Positions 47,201-57,726 of a stretch of 64,000 bases of DNA are shown here, piece by piece. Source of the DNA: Gyromitra esculenta (Eukaryota; Ascomycota; Pezizomycetes; Pezizales; Discinaceae). The position numbers were made by a program, and so were the translations under genes. The notes beneath the pieces were generated by a model, which was not told where the DNA came from, made no database searches, and saw only the letters and a program-made list of their open reading frames with translations. The stretch spans positions 3,968,001-4,032,000 of the forward strand of contig JBCAML010000001.1 in the NCBI GenBank assembly GCA_038503075.1, written 5' to 3'. Position 1 is the first letter of the stretch, and every line of letters starts with the position of its first letter.

Positions 47201-48131
47201 TTTGATCCATTAGAACTGGCAAGGCAATTCACATTAAAAGAGTCGAAGATGTTCTGCTCAATCAAACCAGAAGAACTTGTTGCCCTGGAATGGACTAAGA
47301 AGAACAACTCTACAGCCACCAACGTACTTGCAATGTCATGCTTGTCTACGGATCTCGCTCATCTGGTTGCAGAGACTATTCTAGATGTCCCAGACACGAA
47401 ACGGCGAGCCGTTGTGATCAAGCATTGGATCAAGATCGCTGATAGATGCCTAGAACTGAATAATTATGACTCGCTCATGGCAATTATGTGTACTCTGAAT
47501 GCGTCAACAATTAGTCGGTTGAAGAAGACATGGGAGTTGGTATCCCAGAAGACGAAGATGGTTCTTGAGCATTTGCGATCGGTGATTGATGTCTCGAAGA
47601 ACCATGCTGTTCTGCGCGCAAGATTACGGAATCACGTTCCTCCATGCTTACCTTTCCTGGGAACATTTTTGACTGATGTATACTTCCTTTAAATTACCTA
47701 ATTGTTTGTGCAATATGCTAACAGAGCTTCTGTAGCTCACTTTTATCGATGTTGGGAATCCATCCAAGAGGCCCGTTTCTATCGACGGCTCCACCAGGCA
47801 ACTCATCAACTTCGATAAGCATGTTAAAACTGCTCGAGTCATTTCGGAACTGCAGAGATTCCAGATTCCTTACCGCATCAATGAAGTTCCGGAGATGCAG
47901 GAGTGGATCGACGCCCAAATTCACAGGGTTCATAACTCTGATGCTAGCGATGTTCAGCAACTCTACAGGCGCTCTCTTATCCTTGAGCCTCGCGAGGTAC
48001 CACAGCCTAGGCCGGTTGCCGTTGAAGCCGCTCCACCACCTCAGGCACCTGCTATCACTCAGAAGATAGATTTGTTTGCGTGGGCACATGCCTTCAAGCA
48101 GCAGAATAGTACGCCAACAACGCCTAACTGA
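44285..48131 (+). CDS. CDC25-type Ras guanine-nucleotide exchange factor
   Basis: Three exons, 44285-44866, 45008-47677 and 47736-48131, give 1215 residues, normal for fungal Cdc25 homologues. It activates Ras at the plasma membrane by GDP release, feeding cAMP-PKA signalling. Order of parts: a basic, Ser-rich N-terminus; an SH3 domain (about 88-150, with VRAFFPFHPTF, LNAGDLILIH and GARGWLPTNY); a long linker with Pro-rich and Ser-rich segments (PPPPTVPDKIPPQVPPK and similar); a RasGEF-N module (about 740-880, GGTLPSLVERLTIH, FYLTFRQFSTPNEF); and the catalytic RasGEF domain (about 925-1175, DPLELARQFTLKESKMFCSI, VVIKHWIKIADRCLELNNYD, SLMAIMCTLN, PFLGTFLTDLTFIDVGNPSK). The last junction rebuilds FLTD-LTFIDVGNP exactly as expected for the family. 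The start is the first ATG; a second ATG lies two codons later. Confidence 0.93.
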
Positions 48132-49484
48132 GTAGCTCAATATGGCGCTTGTATATTTTTACCATTTACAGGTGCTATTCTTTAGAGTAGTTTGCCTATG
48201 TCAATTTTAACAGGATGGTGAGGCGTTTTTTTTTTTGGTGGGTTAGCTTGTTTCCTGGTAGTCTCATTTTTCTGTTGTATGTTTGTGTTTGGTTGGGCTG
48301 CTGGTGATTTATTTCCTCTACCATTCAACATTCAACGAGGCATGGAATTGATCAAGTTATCCTTCCAATTTCCTTCTTGTCTGATAGTTAATTCTCCCTT
48401 TTTCTTATCATTCTTTGTATTCTTTGTATTCTGTTTGTTTCTTACTTTTCGTCTGATTCACGGCGTTTACGTATTCTTTTTTGGAGTCCTTTTCGAGTTG
48501 GAATTTTTTTTTCGTGTGCAATGCAAAATTGGGAAGGTTTCGGTTAGCCTGCTTGTGGTTGCGGGGTTTCTTCCGGAGTTTTGTTTCGTGGTCTTCTGGT
48601 TTCCTTTTTTCCTTTGAGGTTTATTTATCCCAGCCTCGTTGAGATTTTCGTAGCCAGTTATATTGGTTCTTTTTTTTTGTGTCTGCCATATCCCTTATCT
48701 GCTCGACTATCACCTACTTCTCTACTCTTACTTCTTGTAAAGGGGTTTGAGTTGTATGTGGTTGTGGGCCTGTGGGTTGTATATAATCTTTAGTCCGAGG
48801 CAGTATACGTGCTGTATTTGCCTCTCGCTGGGTCATCCATTATGGATAGTTTACCTTGGTGATATCGTGTTGTGGTTGTTTTGTTTCCTTCCAGGAGAGA
48901 AAGTTTCTTGTATTTCTCTGGTTTGGGTCTTTATTAGTATACCTGAAAGATACTTGCAATTTCTCCTCTCTTTCTAAATCTATTATCCTTCTGCCTTGTT
49001 TCATTTTTCGTTTGTTTCATTTTTTTTTTTTTTTAACTGCGTTACGTTGGAAACGAAAAAGCGGGAGTACTTGGATAAGATTGGAATTGACAGTATGGCA
49101 GTAGAGTAGGGCCTGCAAAGGATGATATGTGGGGGGAACGAAAAAAAAGGGTGTTATCTATGTTTGTGGGGGGTAGGAGCATTTTTGCATGGCTTGTATG
49201 ATGGCGACTGTTATATTGGATGTCTTTTTTTGTAAAACAGAGTTGAGGTGTACGAATTGAACTGAATTAACTGAATGCTAGAACTGCTGATATGCGTTAA
49301 TGCTGGACTTTGGGTTATCGCGAGGAGATAAAAGGGGTTAGGGTTCTGCGAGGTTGCCTTAGTAAAGGATTTAGCAATGACGTATCTCCGTCTCCTTCAG
49401 ATAAGCTTCGCGTGAACCACCCCCTCCCTCAACCAGGTGTGACTTAAACTAGTTCGAAGGCTCTTTTATTCGTTCTCTAAAATC
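48132..49484. other. Intergenic, T-rich
   Basis: T-rich plus-strand DNA (48220-49035) follows the Ras-GEF and probably includes its 3' UTR. The open frames at 48279-49104 are rich in Phe, Leu and Cys because of T-richness and are not genes. Confidence 0.55.
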
Positions 49485-50662
49485 ATGGCTCTTGCACTCA
49501 CGAGGCATATTACTGTGTGTGCTTTCTACTCTTCTCGTACTGTAATACTGCTGATTGAATGACATCTATAGCTTTCTAATGGCCTTACTATCCCACGGGT
49601 CCATCTCGGTGTCTATATGACCGATGGGTTAGAATGTGAGAACGCAGTGAAGTACGCCTTGGAGGTAGCTGAAATCATCGCCACTCCATTCTTTGGTGCT
49701 TGGTTATAACCTATCCCACCGCAGGCTGGTTACAGAGCAATCGATAGCGCTGCATGGTACTATAACGAAGCGGAAGTCGGCCGTGCCATCAAATCCTTCA
49801 TCCAGAAGACCCCAGGTGTGAAAAGGGAGGATATATTCTTCACTACGAAGCTGCAAAGCAATGTTTCTTACGATGCGACAAAGAAGGCTATTCTGGATTC
49901 GCTGAAGAAGAGTGGGCTGGAATATATAGACCTCTATCTGTTGCATAGCCCTTATGGTGGGAAGTCGAAGAGATTGGAGTGCTGGAATGCCGTGATGGAT
50001 GCGGTCGATCAAGGCTCCGTTAAGAGTGCTGGAGTGAGTAATTTCGGGGTAAAGCATGTGGGTATTCCTCCTTCTTCCATTCTCCCTAGAGAAGGTGAGC
50101 TTGTGATTAATAGGTTGTGGTGATAGCTCACGGAATTGCTGAGTTCGAACCCCAGAATCAAGCCGGTGGTAAACCAAGTTGAGGTCCATCCTTTCAATAC
50201 CCAAACAGCAATCGTAGGTCGCATGCTCACCTCTTCACTGTCTAGCCAGGGTCAATGACTGAGCTCACACAATCACACAAAAGGTCAATTTCTGTGCAGA
50301 ACATTCTATCACTATCGAAGCCTATGCTCCGCTAGCTCGTGCGATGCGATTCAAGCACCCGAAAATCAAGGACTTGTCGGGGAAATACCAGTGCACGCCT
50401 GCGCAGCTGATGGTAAAGTGGAGTCTGCAGAAGGGGTATGTGGCGCTCCCCAAGAGCGTCAAGAAAGAGCGGATCATTGAGAATGCTGCGGTTGATGGGT
50501 TCGCGATTGAGGATAGGGATATGAAATTGATGGATGATCTCGATGAACATCTTGTTACTGGTAAGTTATTTTTGTTCCCATACTTTATGTAATTACTCGA
50601 TTCTGGTAATGCTAAATGTGCAATCGTTTCGAGTAGATTGGGATCCTACCGGGTGTGATTAG
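49485..50662 (+). CDS. Aldo-keto reductase
   Basis: Six exons, 49485-49514, 49572-49664, 49725-50057, 50127-50213, 50284-50560 and 50637-50662, give 281 residues, the usual size for fungal aldo-keto reductases. It is an NADPH-dependent cytosolic carbonyl reductase; the substrate cannot be told. The catalytic tetrad is complete: Asp48 and Tyr53 in AIDSAAWYYNE, Lys83 in FFTTKLQ and His115 in YLLHSPYGG. SAGVSNFG, VNQVEVHPFN, EAYAPLA and ALPKSVKKERI are the standard family blocks for substrate and cofactor binding. The beginning MALALTRHIT-LSNGLTIPRVHLGVY is formed over intron 1. The terminal micro-exon adds DWDPTGCD. The first exon (30 nt) and last exon (26 nt) are short but join in phase. Confidence 0.9.
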
Positions 50663-51772
50663 ATGAATAGCAAATTTTTCCAGAATGGTTGGTTAAGCTG
50701 TATATTTTTTCCCCCAGCGTCATGGGGATAGCCTTGACAGGATTTCGCCTTCTTATGCGTGAATTGGAAATCGAGCTCTGTGAGGCCAATAGGCTATGAG
50801 AAAAAAAACTAGGAAACACTCTATAGACAACAAATGAAACACCAGAGCAAAAGAATATTCGATCTAGGATGCGTACCCGGATATCCAAACTACCACACCA
50901 TCCATTCCAGAGGGTCAACCTCAAGGCTCTTCTCCCCTCTGCACCTTCCTCAGTGCGTTTCTCACCGCTAAAGCTACGCTAGACCCGTCTAATCGAAAGT
51001 TTGTTGTTTTGGGGGTGAAGAGGGAGGTTGAAATGGAGGATGATTTATGAGTCAGAGGTTTTTGACACCTTGGGCTTGGACGCGTGAAGTTTCGTCGCAG
51101 AATTATGACAGAGAGCTTGGATATAGAAACCCCCCTTTCATTGGGATCCAACGCGGGGCGCAGAGGGTTGAAAGTGAGACGAGTGATATTTAGTGATGGG
51201 AACCTTGTTTAGTATCAGCTAAATGAATAAATGCTTACTGAAGCCTAAAAGTTTACCTCACCCTAGGAAGCTCCAAATAAAATGTTGCAAGAAGTTATTT
51301 CTCGACCCATACCTCTTCGATTGGCGTGTTTTAGGGAAACCCAGGGTTGGATTAAATAAATTCCTTGTATCGAAGATTGATAGTCGAAACACTGTCGAAG
51401 GTTCGTATAGACAAATCCTAAACCAGAGTTGGAGATTCGAGAAATAGAACATCGAGAGGTTTACGATTCCATAAGCAACTGGCGTTCTTCAAGATGCCCT
51501 TATATTTCCTTACTGTAAAGTTTAAATAACCGATAAAAATAATAATTATGGATAATAGATCTTTTTGGCTTTCAAAGCAAACTAAACACAAAAAGTTGCT
51601 TAAAAGGAGATTAATTCAACCACCTCACCACAACTATCTTCATCCCCACTCCGCTATGCCAGTGACAAAAAACAAACTAAAACAAACTAACCCTCCAAGT
51701 CCTACTCCTCGCTTACACCAAGGAATATCACAAAAAAAAAGAGCAACAGAAACCAAGAAACCACCCGATGAC
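50663..51772. other. Intergenic between convergent genes
   Basis: About 1.1 kb between the aldo-keto reductase and RhoGAP stops. Short frames on both strands carry no motif. Nothing else is seen. Confidence 0.5.
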
Positions 51773-54468
51773 CTATTGTTCCTTCCACCGACCCCTAACG
51801 CTTCCTCTCGTGCCACCCCGAACAAGCACCTCTACGCCTTTCGCCCGCTCTTCATAAAGTGCCCTTAGTTCTTCTACTACACCATTTCCCACTACTGGAA
51901 TAGTTCTTTCGACCATAGACGCGCTCGTTCCTGCCCGTGCTCTATTCCCAACTATGTTTTCAGTTTTTGCTCTCACCATTGGCGGTGCTGCTGGGGAACC
52001 GGTGCTGTTCGGATTAAGGCTGGGATTGAACTGCGCGCGATTTAGCGAGTCGGCTATCGCTGCGACATTCGAGCCCGAAGACTGGGCAGGGGAAGCTAGA
52101 GAGTAGGAAGGCGAAAATAAAGACGACGAGGAAGGGAGAAAAGAAGAAGATATTGCTCGCCTCACTACCCGCGGTGGTGCGGGGGAAGAGACGGACAATG
52201 ATCGTGTTATAAATGATGGTGCTGGATGAGGACTTAAAGATGACGGACCTTTTGACAGTGTCCCTATTGCTTCCCCGTCTCCCGCCGCTAATGCTTGTAA
52301 ACTTGCTTTACGGCGGAGGACTATCCCTTGTCCTCCTTCCGATACTGGTACCACGGGGGAGGTCGCGTTAGGGCCTGTAGGCGCAGCCGTGGGGAGGGTT
52401 GGGACAGAGTCTCTCCTGTGTGCCGCTGGTGGTGGGGTTAGGATCGCCGGCGCTTTCGGGTCTTCATTACCCGAAAGACTTTGGACATCGATCGAAGATC
52501 TGCCACTTCCTGGAGCTGGCTCTCTTGACGTTACGGCTCCGCCATCGCCCCCTCTGTTCATCATTCCTGGCACCTTCTTTCGTTGTATTTTCCCTAAGGT
52601 ATATGGTGGTGGGCTTCCTGACGGCGTTGGTGGTCTAACACCGATACCCACCCCCAACGGTTCCATGTCACTACTATAGCTGTTTGGTCTCCCACTCCCG
52701 CTATTTCGATTTGGCAATTTAGGCGCCAAATCTTCAACCCGATCGATTGCAACCTCGAGGAACCTCCTTACCCCCGAAGAAGCCTTCGCGTCTGCAATCA
52801 TATCTTCGCTCCTAAGCAGAGATCCAGTAATACAAGCAGCGAGGTTCATTGGCGTCATTTTATTCAAAGTCGAGTTTTGGGCCACGAGCGCAAGTAGTGG
52901 GATGAGATGCTTAAGGAGTAGCACTCGAGAACTCTTAGGTAGCCCTTTCTCTTCCGAGTCAAGGAGCAAACGGACTGTGGGGAAGATGTCGTCATCAGTC
53001 TTCTCTTCACCGTCAGGCCCTCCCCTACTAAGGGAAATGAGTGTTTCATAATATTCGCAAGGGAATATAGGTTCCGGAAGAGAACGGTAGTATAGTTTTA
53101 TCAGTGCAGCAGCCACGTGAGGACCCCATTCGTCCCATCTAAAGCGTTGTCCACGGTCCACTGCTTCACGTAGGATGTCAAGAAGGACAGCGCTGGGAGG
53201 AACACGAAAAAGGCCTTCGACGGAGAGACAAGTGGAGCGGAGATAGCGAGATGTGTCGACAAGAACCTTTGGAAGTGGCATATTTTCGCCTACACGTGGT
53301 GGGTTGATGGATGTGTGGAAGGGAGGACTAGAGAATACGGGAGGAGGTGGAGAAGGGATGGTGATGGTCGGACTAAGTTTGCGGTCGTGGAAATAGACAG
53401 CAGGGGGTATAAGAAGGTTTGTTATATCGAGTTGTAGGGCGAGGTCAGAAAGGGTATTTACTAGTAAGAAACGACTGGTTAATTATGGATATCTGAAGAG
53501 ATGACTAAAGAGTGGGACAGTAATTGTGTGTACATACGGTGGACGACCTTCCTCCTAAACTTGGCGGAGACCACACCAGCCATCATTTCAAATATTATTC
53601 TCACCCAGGCCTTCTCGTGAACAACCCATAACTTGCGAATCCGTTTCCGCACTGCTCGTCCTAGCTGTTCCGGTTGGTCAGGGTCTTCATCTCTACCAAA
53701 ATGAAACGATAACAAAAAATTATGTACCAGATGATAGGCTTGCAACGTCCACGACCACGATGGTCTATAGCCACCACTTCCTCCTCCTGCTGCACCAGCA
53801 GTCCCTGGAACCGTTCCTCCGCCTGAGAAAAACACGACAGAATATCCGCCACCATCTTCCTCGGCGCCTAGCTCCTCGTCTCCTGGTAACACACTGAGGA
53901 CGTACGGCAAGAGTTTATTATAATCGACCGCTCTCGCGTCCGGAAAGCTTGCTGCGCAGAGTATCAACAATGGGCCTCCAGACTCTGGATCGATACCAGA
54001 GCGATACAAAATCTTTCCCGCTAATATTGCAAGATCTGGATCATACGCAGGATCGGAAATCGAGGGCGCTTTAAGAAGTGCAGACTCTGTTGGGGGTGTC
54101 ATCGGCGGTGCTGGTGGAGGCTCTGGGCTGGTACTGCCCATCGATGATATGGTGGAAGAGCGTTCAGGGATGTTCGTGAACCTTTCCTGCCCACGTCCTT
54201 GCACAGACTGGAACCTATCAGGGAGTCCTTGGAGTTTGTCCGGGATAGACTGAAGCTTGTCGGGTATCGTGGACAACTTGTCGGCGACCTGAGGGAACTT
54301 ATCTGAGAGTTGACCTTGTATTGAGCCCTGCAGTGAAGAGACCTTCCCCTGCAGTAACGAGACTCTGCCAGGCATAGAGTCTTTAAAGCGATTGAATGAT
54401 TCGCGTGCTGCTGATGACGAGGATGCAGGCCCCTGGGGCGGTCCGTCTTGAGCGTAGCGATCATCCAT
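51773..54468 (-). CDS. Rho GTPase-activating protein with N-terminal Sec14/BCH-like domain
   Basis: Two minus-strand exons, 54468-53538 and 53460-51773, with a canonical GTATGT...TTACTAG intron, give 872 residues. It stimulates GTP hydrolysis by Rho/Cdc42-type GTPases in polarity and wall control. Parts: MDDRYAQDG start; four tandem seven-residue repeats of the form DKLQSIP (about residues 62-90); a BCH/CRAL-TRIO-like domain (about 143-345, DLAILAGKILYRSGID, LLILCAASFPDARAVDYNKL, LPYVLSVLP, KLWVVHEKAWVRIIFEMM); and RhoGAP (about 368-530) with the arginine finger in VEGLFRVPPS (Arg396), AALIKLYYRSLPEPIFP and LNKMTPMNLAACITGSLLRS. A long Ser/Pro-rich tail follows. The order matches p50RhoGAP/Ecm25-like proteins. 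The Gly-rich insert GTAGAAGGGSGGYRP sits within the BCH domain. The frame is open above the ATG to 54582 but has no earlier in-frame ATG after the upstream TGA. Confidence 0.9.
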
Positions 54469-54591
54469 AATGCCTGTAACTCCTGGTGAATTGGTGCTGA
54501 AAACCGAAGAAACGGGAGTTCGTGGGGGTGTTGTCTGCCAGGATGTTGTGATGGAGGGGAAACTGTTGAACAAACGCGACAACGGGACAGC

Positions 54592-54630
54592 TCAGCCTGT
54601 CGCCGAGACAAGCGAGATGCGACTTCCCAT
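54592..54630 (-). promoter_or_regulatory. Upstream open reading frame of the RhoGAP gene
   Basis: A 12-codon frame, MGSRISLVSATG then TGA, lies in the same register as the RhoGAP frame and ends about 120 bases before its start codon. If the transcript begins above 54630, this uORF would be met first and could lower translation of the main frame. The transcription start is unknown. Confidence 0.4.
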
Positions 54631-55028
54631 ACTAATCTCGGTCACGTGATCAAGACATCACTGATTTGTATGGAAGTGCCTTGGGGCAGATGTCCTCTCG
54701 CTCTATCTGATAAGTATAAAATAATAAAACCCTGTTTGTGCATATGCACGGTGTATTTAAAGTAAAGCTATTGGTCAGATTCCTCTTATTATATTTCAGT
54801 TTAAAATTATCCAATTGGCTCTAAACAAAGTCATTTCGCTGCCTGCCTGCCTACAAAAGTACATGTAGTCTAAATTTCCATTCAGAAAATTCGGTATGTG
54901 GTATAGATACATGTATATAAGTGCTAACTTGACGCGGGTTGACGGGTGACTTGGCTCTGTGGAGTGTTGTTTCTACCCGAACATGTTCTATATTGTCCTA
55001 TCTATTCAGAGATTTGAGAGAGAGTAAG
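54631..55028. other. Intergenic, no gene seen
   Basis: Upstream region of the RhoGAP gene. It contains TACATGTA at 54860 and 54908. Confidence 0.5.
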
Positions 55029-55036
55029 AAAAAAAA
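55029..55036 (-). terminator. RNA polymerase III terminator of the 5S gene
   Basis: A run of eight T on the minus strand begins about a dozen bases after the 3' end of the 5S rRNA sequence, the standard Pol III stop signal. Confidence 0.8.
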
Positions 55037-55047
55037 GTAACATTTGA

Positions 55048-55162
55048 GTTCAGTACCTGGGATTCCCACATGGTCACCCACTGCAGTACTAACCAGGCGA
55101 TATGATGCTTGGATATGCCAGAGCGAACGGGATGGCTCATTCTCATCATTCTATGACCGAAC
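55048..55162 (-). rRNA. 5S ribosomal RNA gene
   Basis: The minus strand reads a 5S rRNA. Helix I is intact: the 5' end GTTCGGT pairs with the 3' end ACTGAAC over seven positions, one being G-U. Helix II pairs ATGATG with CATCAT. The conserved 3' half is present: CGCCTGGTTAGTACTGCAGT then GGGTGACCATGTGGGAATCC. That part covers the internal Pol III control region and loop E. The length of about 115 nt fits 5S. It stands alone, away from any rDNA repeat, as in Neurospora and many Pezizomycotina where 5S genes are dispersed. A T8 terminator and a TATA-like box flank it, arguing for a working gene rather than a pseudogene. Exact ends may differ by a few bases. Confidence 0.88.
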
Positions 55163-55186
55163 ACGATGTTTCCAAGCAGTTTCTCC

Positions 55187-55195
55187 ATTATAAAA
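55187..55195 (-). promoter_or_regulatory. TATA-like element upstream of the 5S rRNA gene
   Basis: TTTTATAAT on the minus strand spans about -25 to -33 from the 5S start. Dispersed Neurospora 5S genes are known to need a TATA box near -29, so position and sequence both fit. Confidence 0.65.
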
Positions 55196-57042
55196 TGGGT
55201 TTTGAAGACAGCAGTAGATGCTGAATGCCCCTTGTATAAACGATATTAGGACCATTAGATTAGCTCGTTCCATATCTTCTATGCCTTTAGCGAGTCTACG
55301 ATTTTATCCCAATCCAGGTAATTTAGCGGGAATCAAGGGGAGGACGAAGAGGAGCGAAAAGTATTGAATGATAGACGAGGAAAGGAAGAAAATCAAGAAA
55401 GACAGATGGCTTATACTCAAGGCTTATCCACCGAATATGCATACGTCCAACGAAGTTCGATTATAAATATTCACACTACATTTACTGAGCTGACACTACT
55501 TCCCGAAGAGCAGGGAACAGGATTGAAGCTCTTAAGTCACTTCTCCAATAACACTTAGATTACTTCCTATAAAGCAAAAAGGAGAAGCGCTTGGTTTTAA
55601 TTACGAAGAGCCTAATCAGAACAAATTACTTCGCCACAAATCATATTGCAGTTAGCCTATAATTAAGGAGACGCCTGAAAGCCTTTTATACAAATAGGTT
55701 GACTTTGTGCTCTCTCTAGGATTTTGGCGAGCTTTTTGTTTTATGCGTGAAGAGCGAATTAAAAACAAACTCAAATAAATCTTAGCAAGGTAGAAAACCT
55801 TCGATAGATAATCAATGAGCCTGGACAAAATAAGAGAGGTGATCTTAAGTAGACGCCCGGATAAACTTGCATGTAACTACCACGCTTATCTGCTACGGGA
55901 GGTCAGGGTCTGTCGGATAACTGGGCTTAATGGAGGTATTTCTTCGTATAGAATTGAGTGTATGTACTAGTGAGGTCGGTGGGGAAGAGTGGTGCACGAG
56001 TGATATATTATGATGGAAGATCGACCAAGGACTGAGGTACATGAAGCGATAAAGCATGACTTAGAAAAAAACCCTTCAATAGTTTTGGGTAAATCTAAAG
56101 TGCTGTTACACGAATTTTAAGTTGTGGGGATATTATAAGAGTATGGAGCATATTTTCTATGAAATCCTTGTTTGACCTGGGCCGCGTATCGTAATAGGAC
56201 GCATATCGTAACTTGAACATCTATAAAACAATAAAGCTATGATAAAAATTATGCTTATACTATACGATGCCACTACTAGACGAGATATAGATGGTTGGTG
56301 AATGGTGCGTACTCTAGGATGCAATGTGACAGATGGCGCCAGCTATTGGAGGCTGGTCGTCTACTTAAGCTACGGTGATGAGTCACATCTAGGTAGTCTA
56401 GGGTCGATTATGCAACATCATGTATGCATGTCTTGGGCTATTGCGGCTCAGTAAACGGTGTCCTTAGTGCTAAAATAACCAGGGATAGAAAGGGCATTTT
56501 TGATCGTAACTCTGATAATCACATGCTTAGTTTGTAATTTTTTTGTTTGGATATCTAGTAAAATTTACTGCAATTACTTACAATTTTAAGCGCACAATTG
56601 TTTCGAAGGACTCTTCTCCTCAATAAGGACCTGCGCGTGTCGTAAAGCTGCTGCGGGGATCTCTTTGGGCTGTAGAAATTGATCCGCCAGCGCAGTAGTC
56701 CGCCTCATAATGACATAGTGATGCATGGCCAATTCCTGTTGCATGTGAAATTTCACAAATGATGTGATGCCCAAGGTTTCGCACCAGGATGGGGTCCTGC
56801 ACCGCAAAAGCACTACAGGGAATCAATTTCTATGATCCAAATCGTGATGCACGATAGAGCGAAGATGCATACTCGTACAGCCTCTGGTAGAATTACTATA
56901 GAATTGTGACAACTTAGGAGCTGAAGCGTTTATTTGTCTCTAGGCTCATCGGAAGGATCTTGGCAACGGTGATGGCTACTCTACCCTGCGTGAGGCGCTC
57001 GCTGACCCTTGTTTTTCTACAATAATTCTACCACAGACTGTA
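55196..57042. other. Intergenic, no gene seen
   Basis: AT-rich DNA with no supported gene, RNA gene or clear repeat. Small open frames such as 55364-55558 and 56586-56826 show no motif. Confidence 0.5.
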
Positions 57043-57153
57043 TTCTCATGACGTTTTTAAAATGGGCTACCTCTGCGTCCCATATAAAGTAGGTAGATCC
57101 AGGGCAGTTTGTATGATATGCGGACCTGGTCCGTTTTAAAAACATCATGAGAA
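57043..57153. mobile_element. MITE-like element (family B), 111 bp, TA flanks
   Basis: The left arm TTCTCATGACGTTTTTAAAA matches the reverse complement of the right arm, TTCTCATGATGTTTTTAAAA, with one mismatch in 20, and the match extends further imperfectly. TA lies at both edges (57041-57042 and 57154-57155). There is no coding capacity. It lies 55 bases from the nested MITE that follows. Confidence 0.78.
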
Positions 57154-57208
57154 TACAAGTACGGTGTATTGCAGGATGAGTGACTTGCCGTGCAGCCAGT
57201 ATGTTGTA

Positions 57209-57724
57209 CTCGCAACAGGCATAAAGAACCCGAAAATGATTTTTGCTAGCAATGATTTTTGGTTCACTCCAGCCCAACACATACACGACTTGGTTGGTTG
57301 ACTCCCATTTGCATTTTCGGGTTCATCAGCAAAAAGTTTGACATTCCCTCCAGTGGCACCCAGGAATAATGAATTTTGATTTTCAAAAAACCCGTTATTT
57401 TGTTAAATGCATACCAGCATTATAATACTATTAACAAATTTTTGTCCAATTTCATGCATTAATGAGGTCTACTTTTACATCTGGAAGTTCAATTAGTCCA
57501 TACGTTCCACAAAAAGGTCAATTTGTAAGACCCCTGTTACAACTGGGAGAAAAAATGCAAAAAATATTTTAAAGAGGTGGATAATAAATGAATCATACTC
57601 TGGTAGCTGATGCCAAATTTTTTTGTGGGTGGACTGGGTGCCACTGGGTGCCTATAGAAGGACTCTGGGTGCCACTGGAGGGAATGTCAAACTTTTTGCT
57701 GATGTTCTTTATGCCTGTTGCGAG
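57209..57724. mobile_element. MITE family A copy interrupted by another MITE
   Basis: The left end is CTCGCAACAGGCATAAAGAA and the right end, reverse-complemented, is CTCGCAACAGGCATAAAGAA. TA flanks both ends (57207-57208 and 57725-57726). The left 116 bases (57209-57324) plus the right 17 (57708-57724) add up to 133 bases, the exact length of the intact sibling at 24698-24830. The remainder is a second element inserted at GTTC near the right end. Confidence 0.9.
57325..57703. mobile_element. MITE family C, 379 bp, nested in family A
   Basis: Perfect terminal inverted repeats of 39 bp begin ATCAGCAAAAAGTTTGACAT. The element is flanked by a 4-bp direct repeat GTTC (57321-57324 and 57704-57707), which is present once in the uninterrupted sibling and so is a target-site duplication. 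The interior is AT-rich and non-coding. Near the right end GGGTGCC recurs three times as a subterminal repeat. A 4-bp duplication differs from the TA of the host element, so a different transposase family is implied. Confidence 0.9.
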
Positions 57725-57726
57725 TA

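Noticed and set aside
48279..49104. Series of Phe/Leu/Cys-rich frames after the Ras-GEF gene
   Set aside because: They arise from T-rich 3' flanking DNA and show no conserved features.
50127..50160. GAGTTCGAACCCC, like a tRNA T arm
   Set aside because: It lies in an aldo-keto reductase exon coding for LLSSNPRIK; no tRNA fold.
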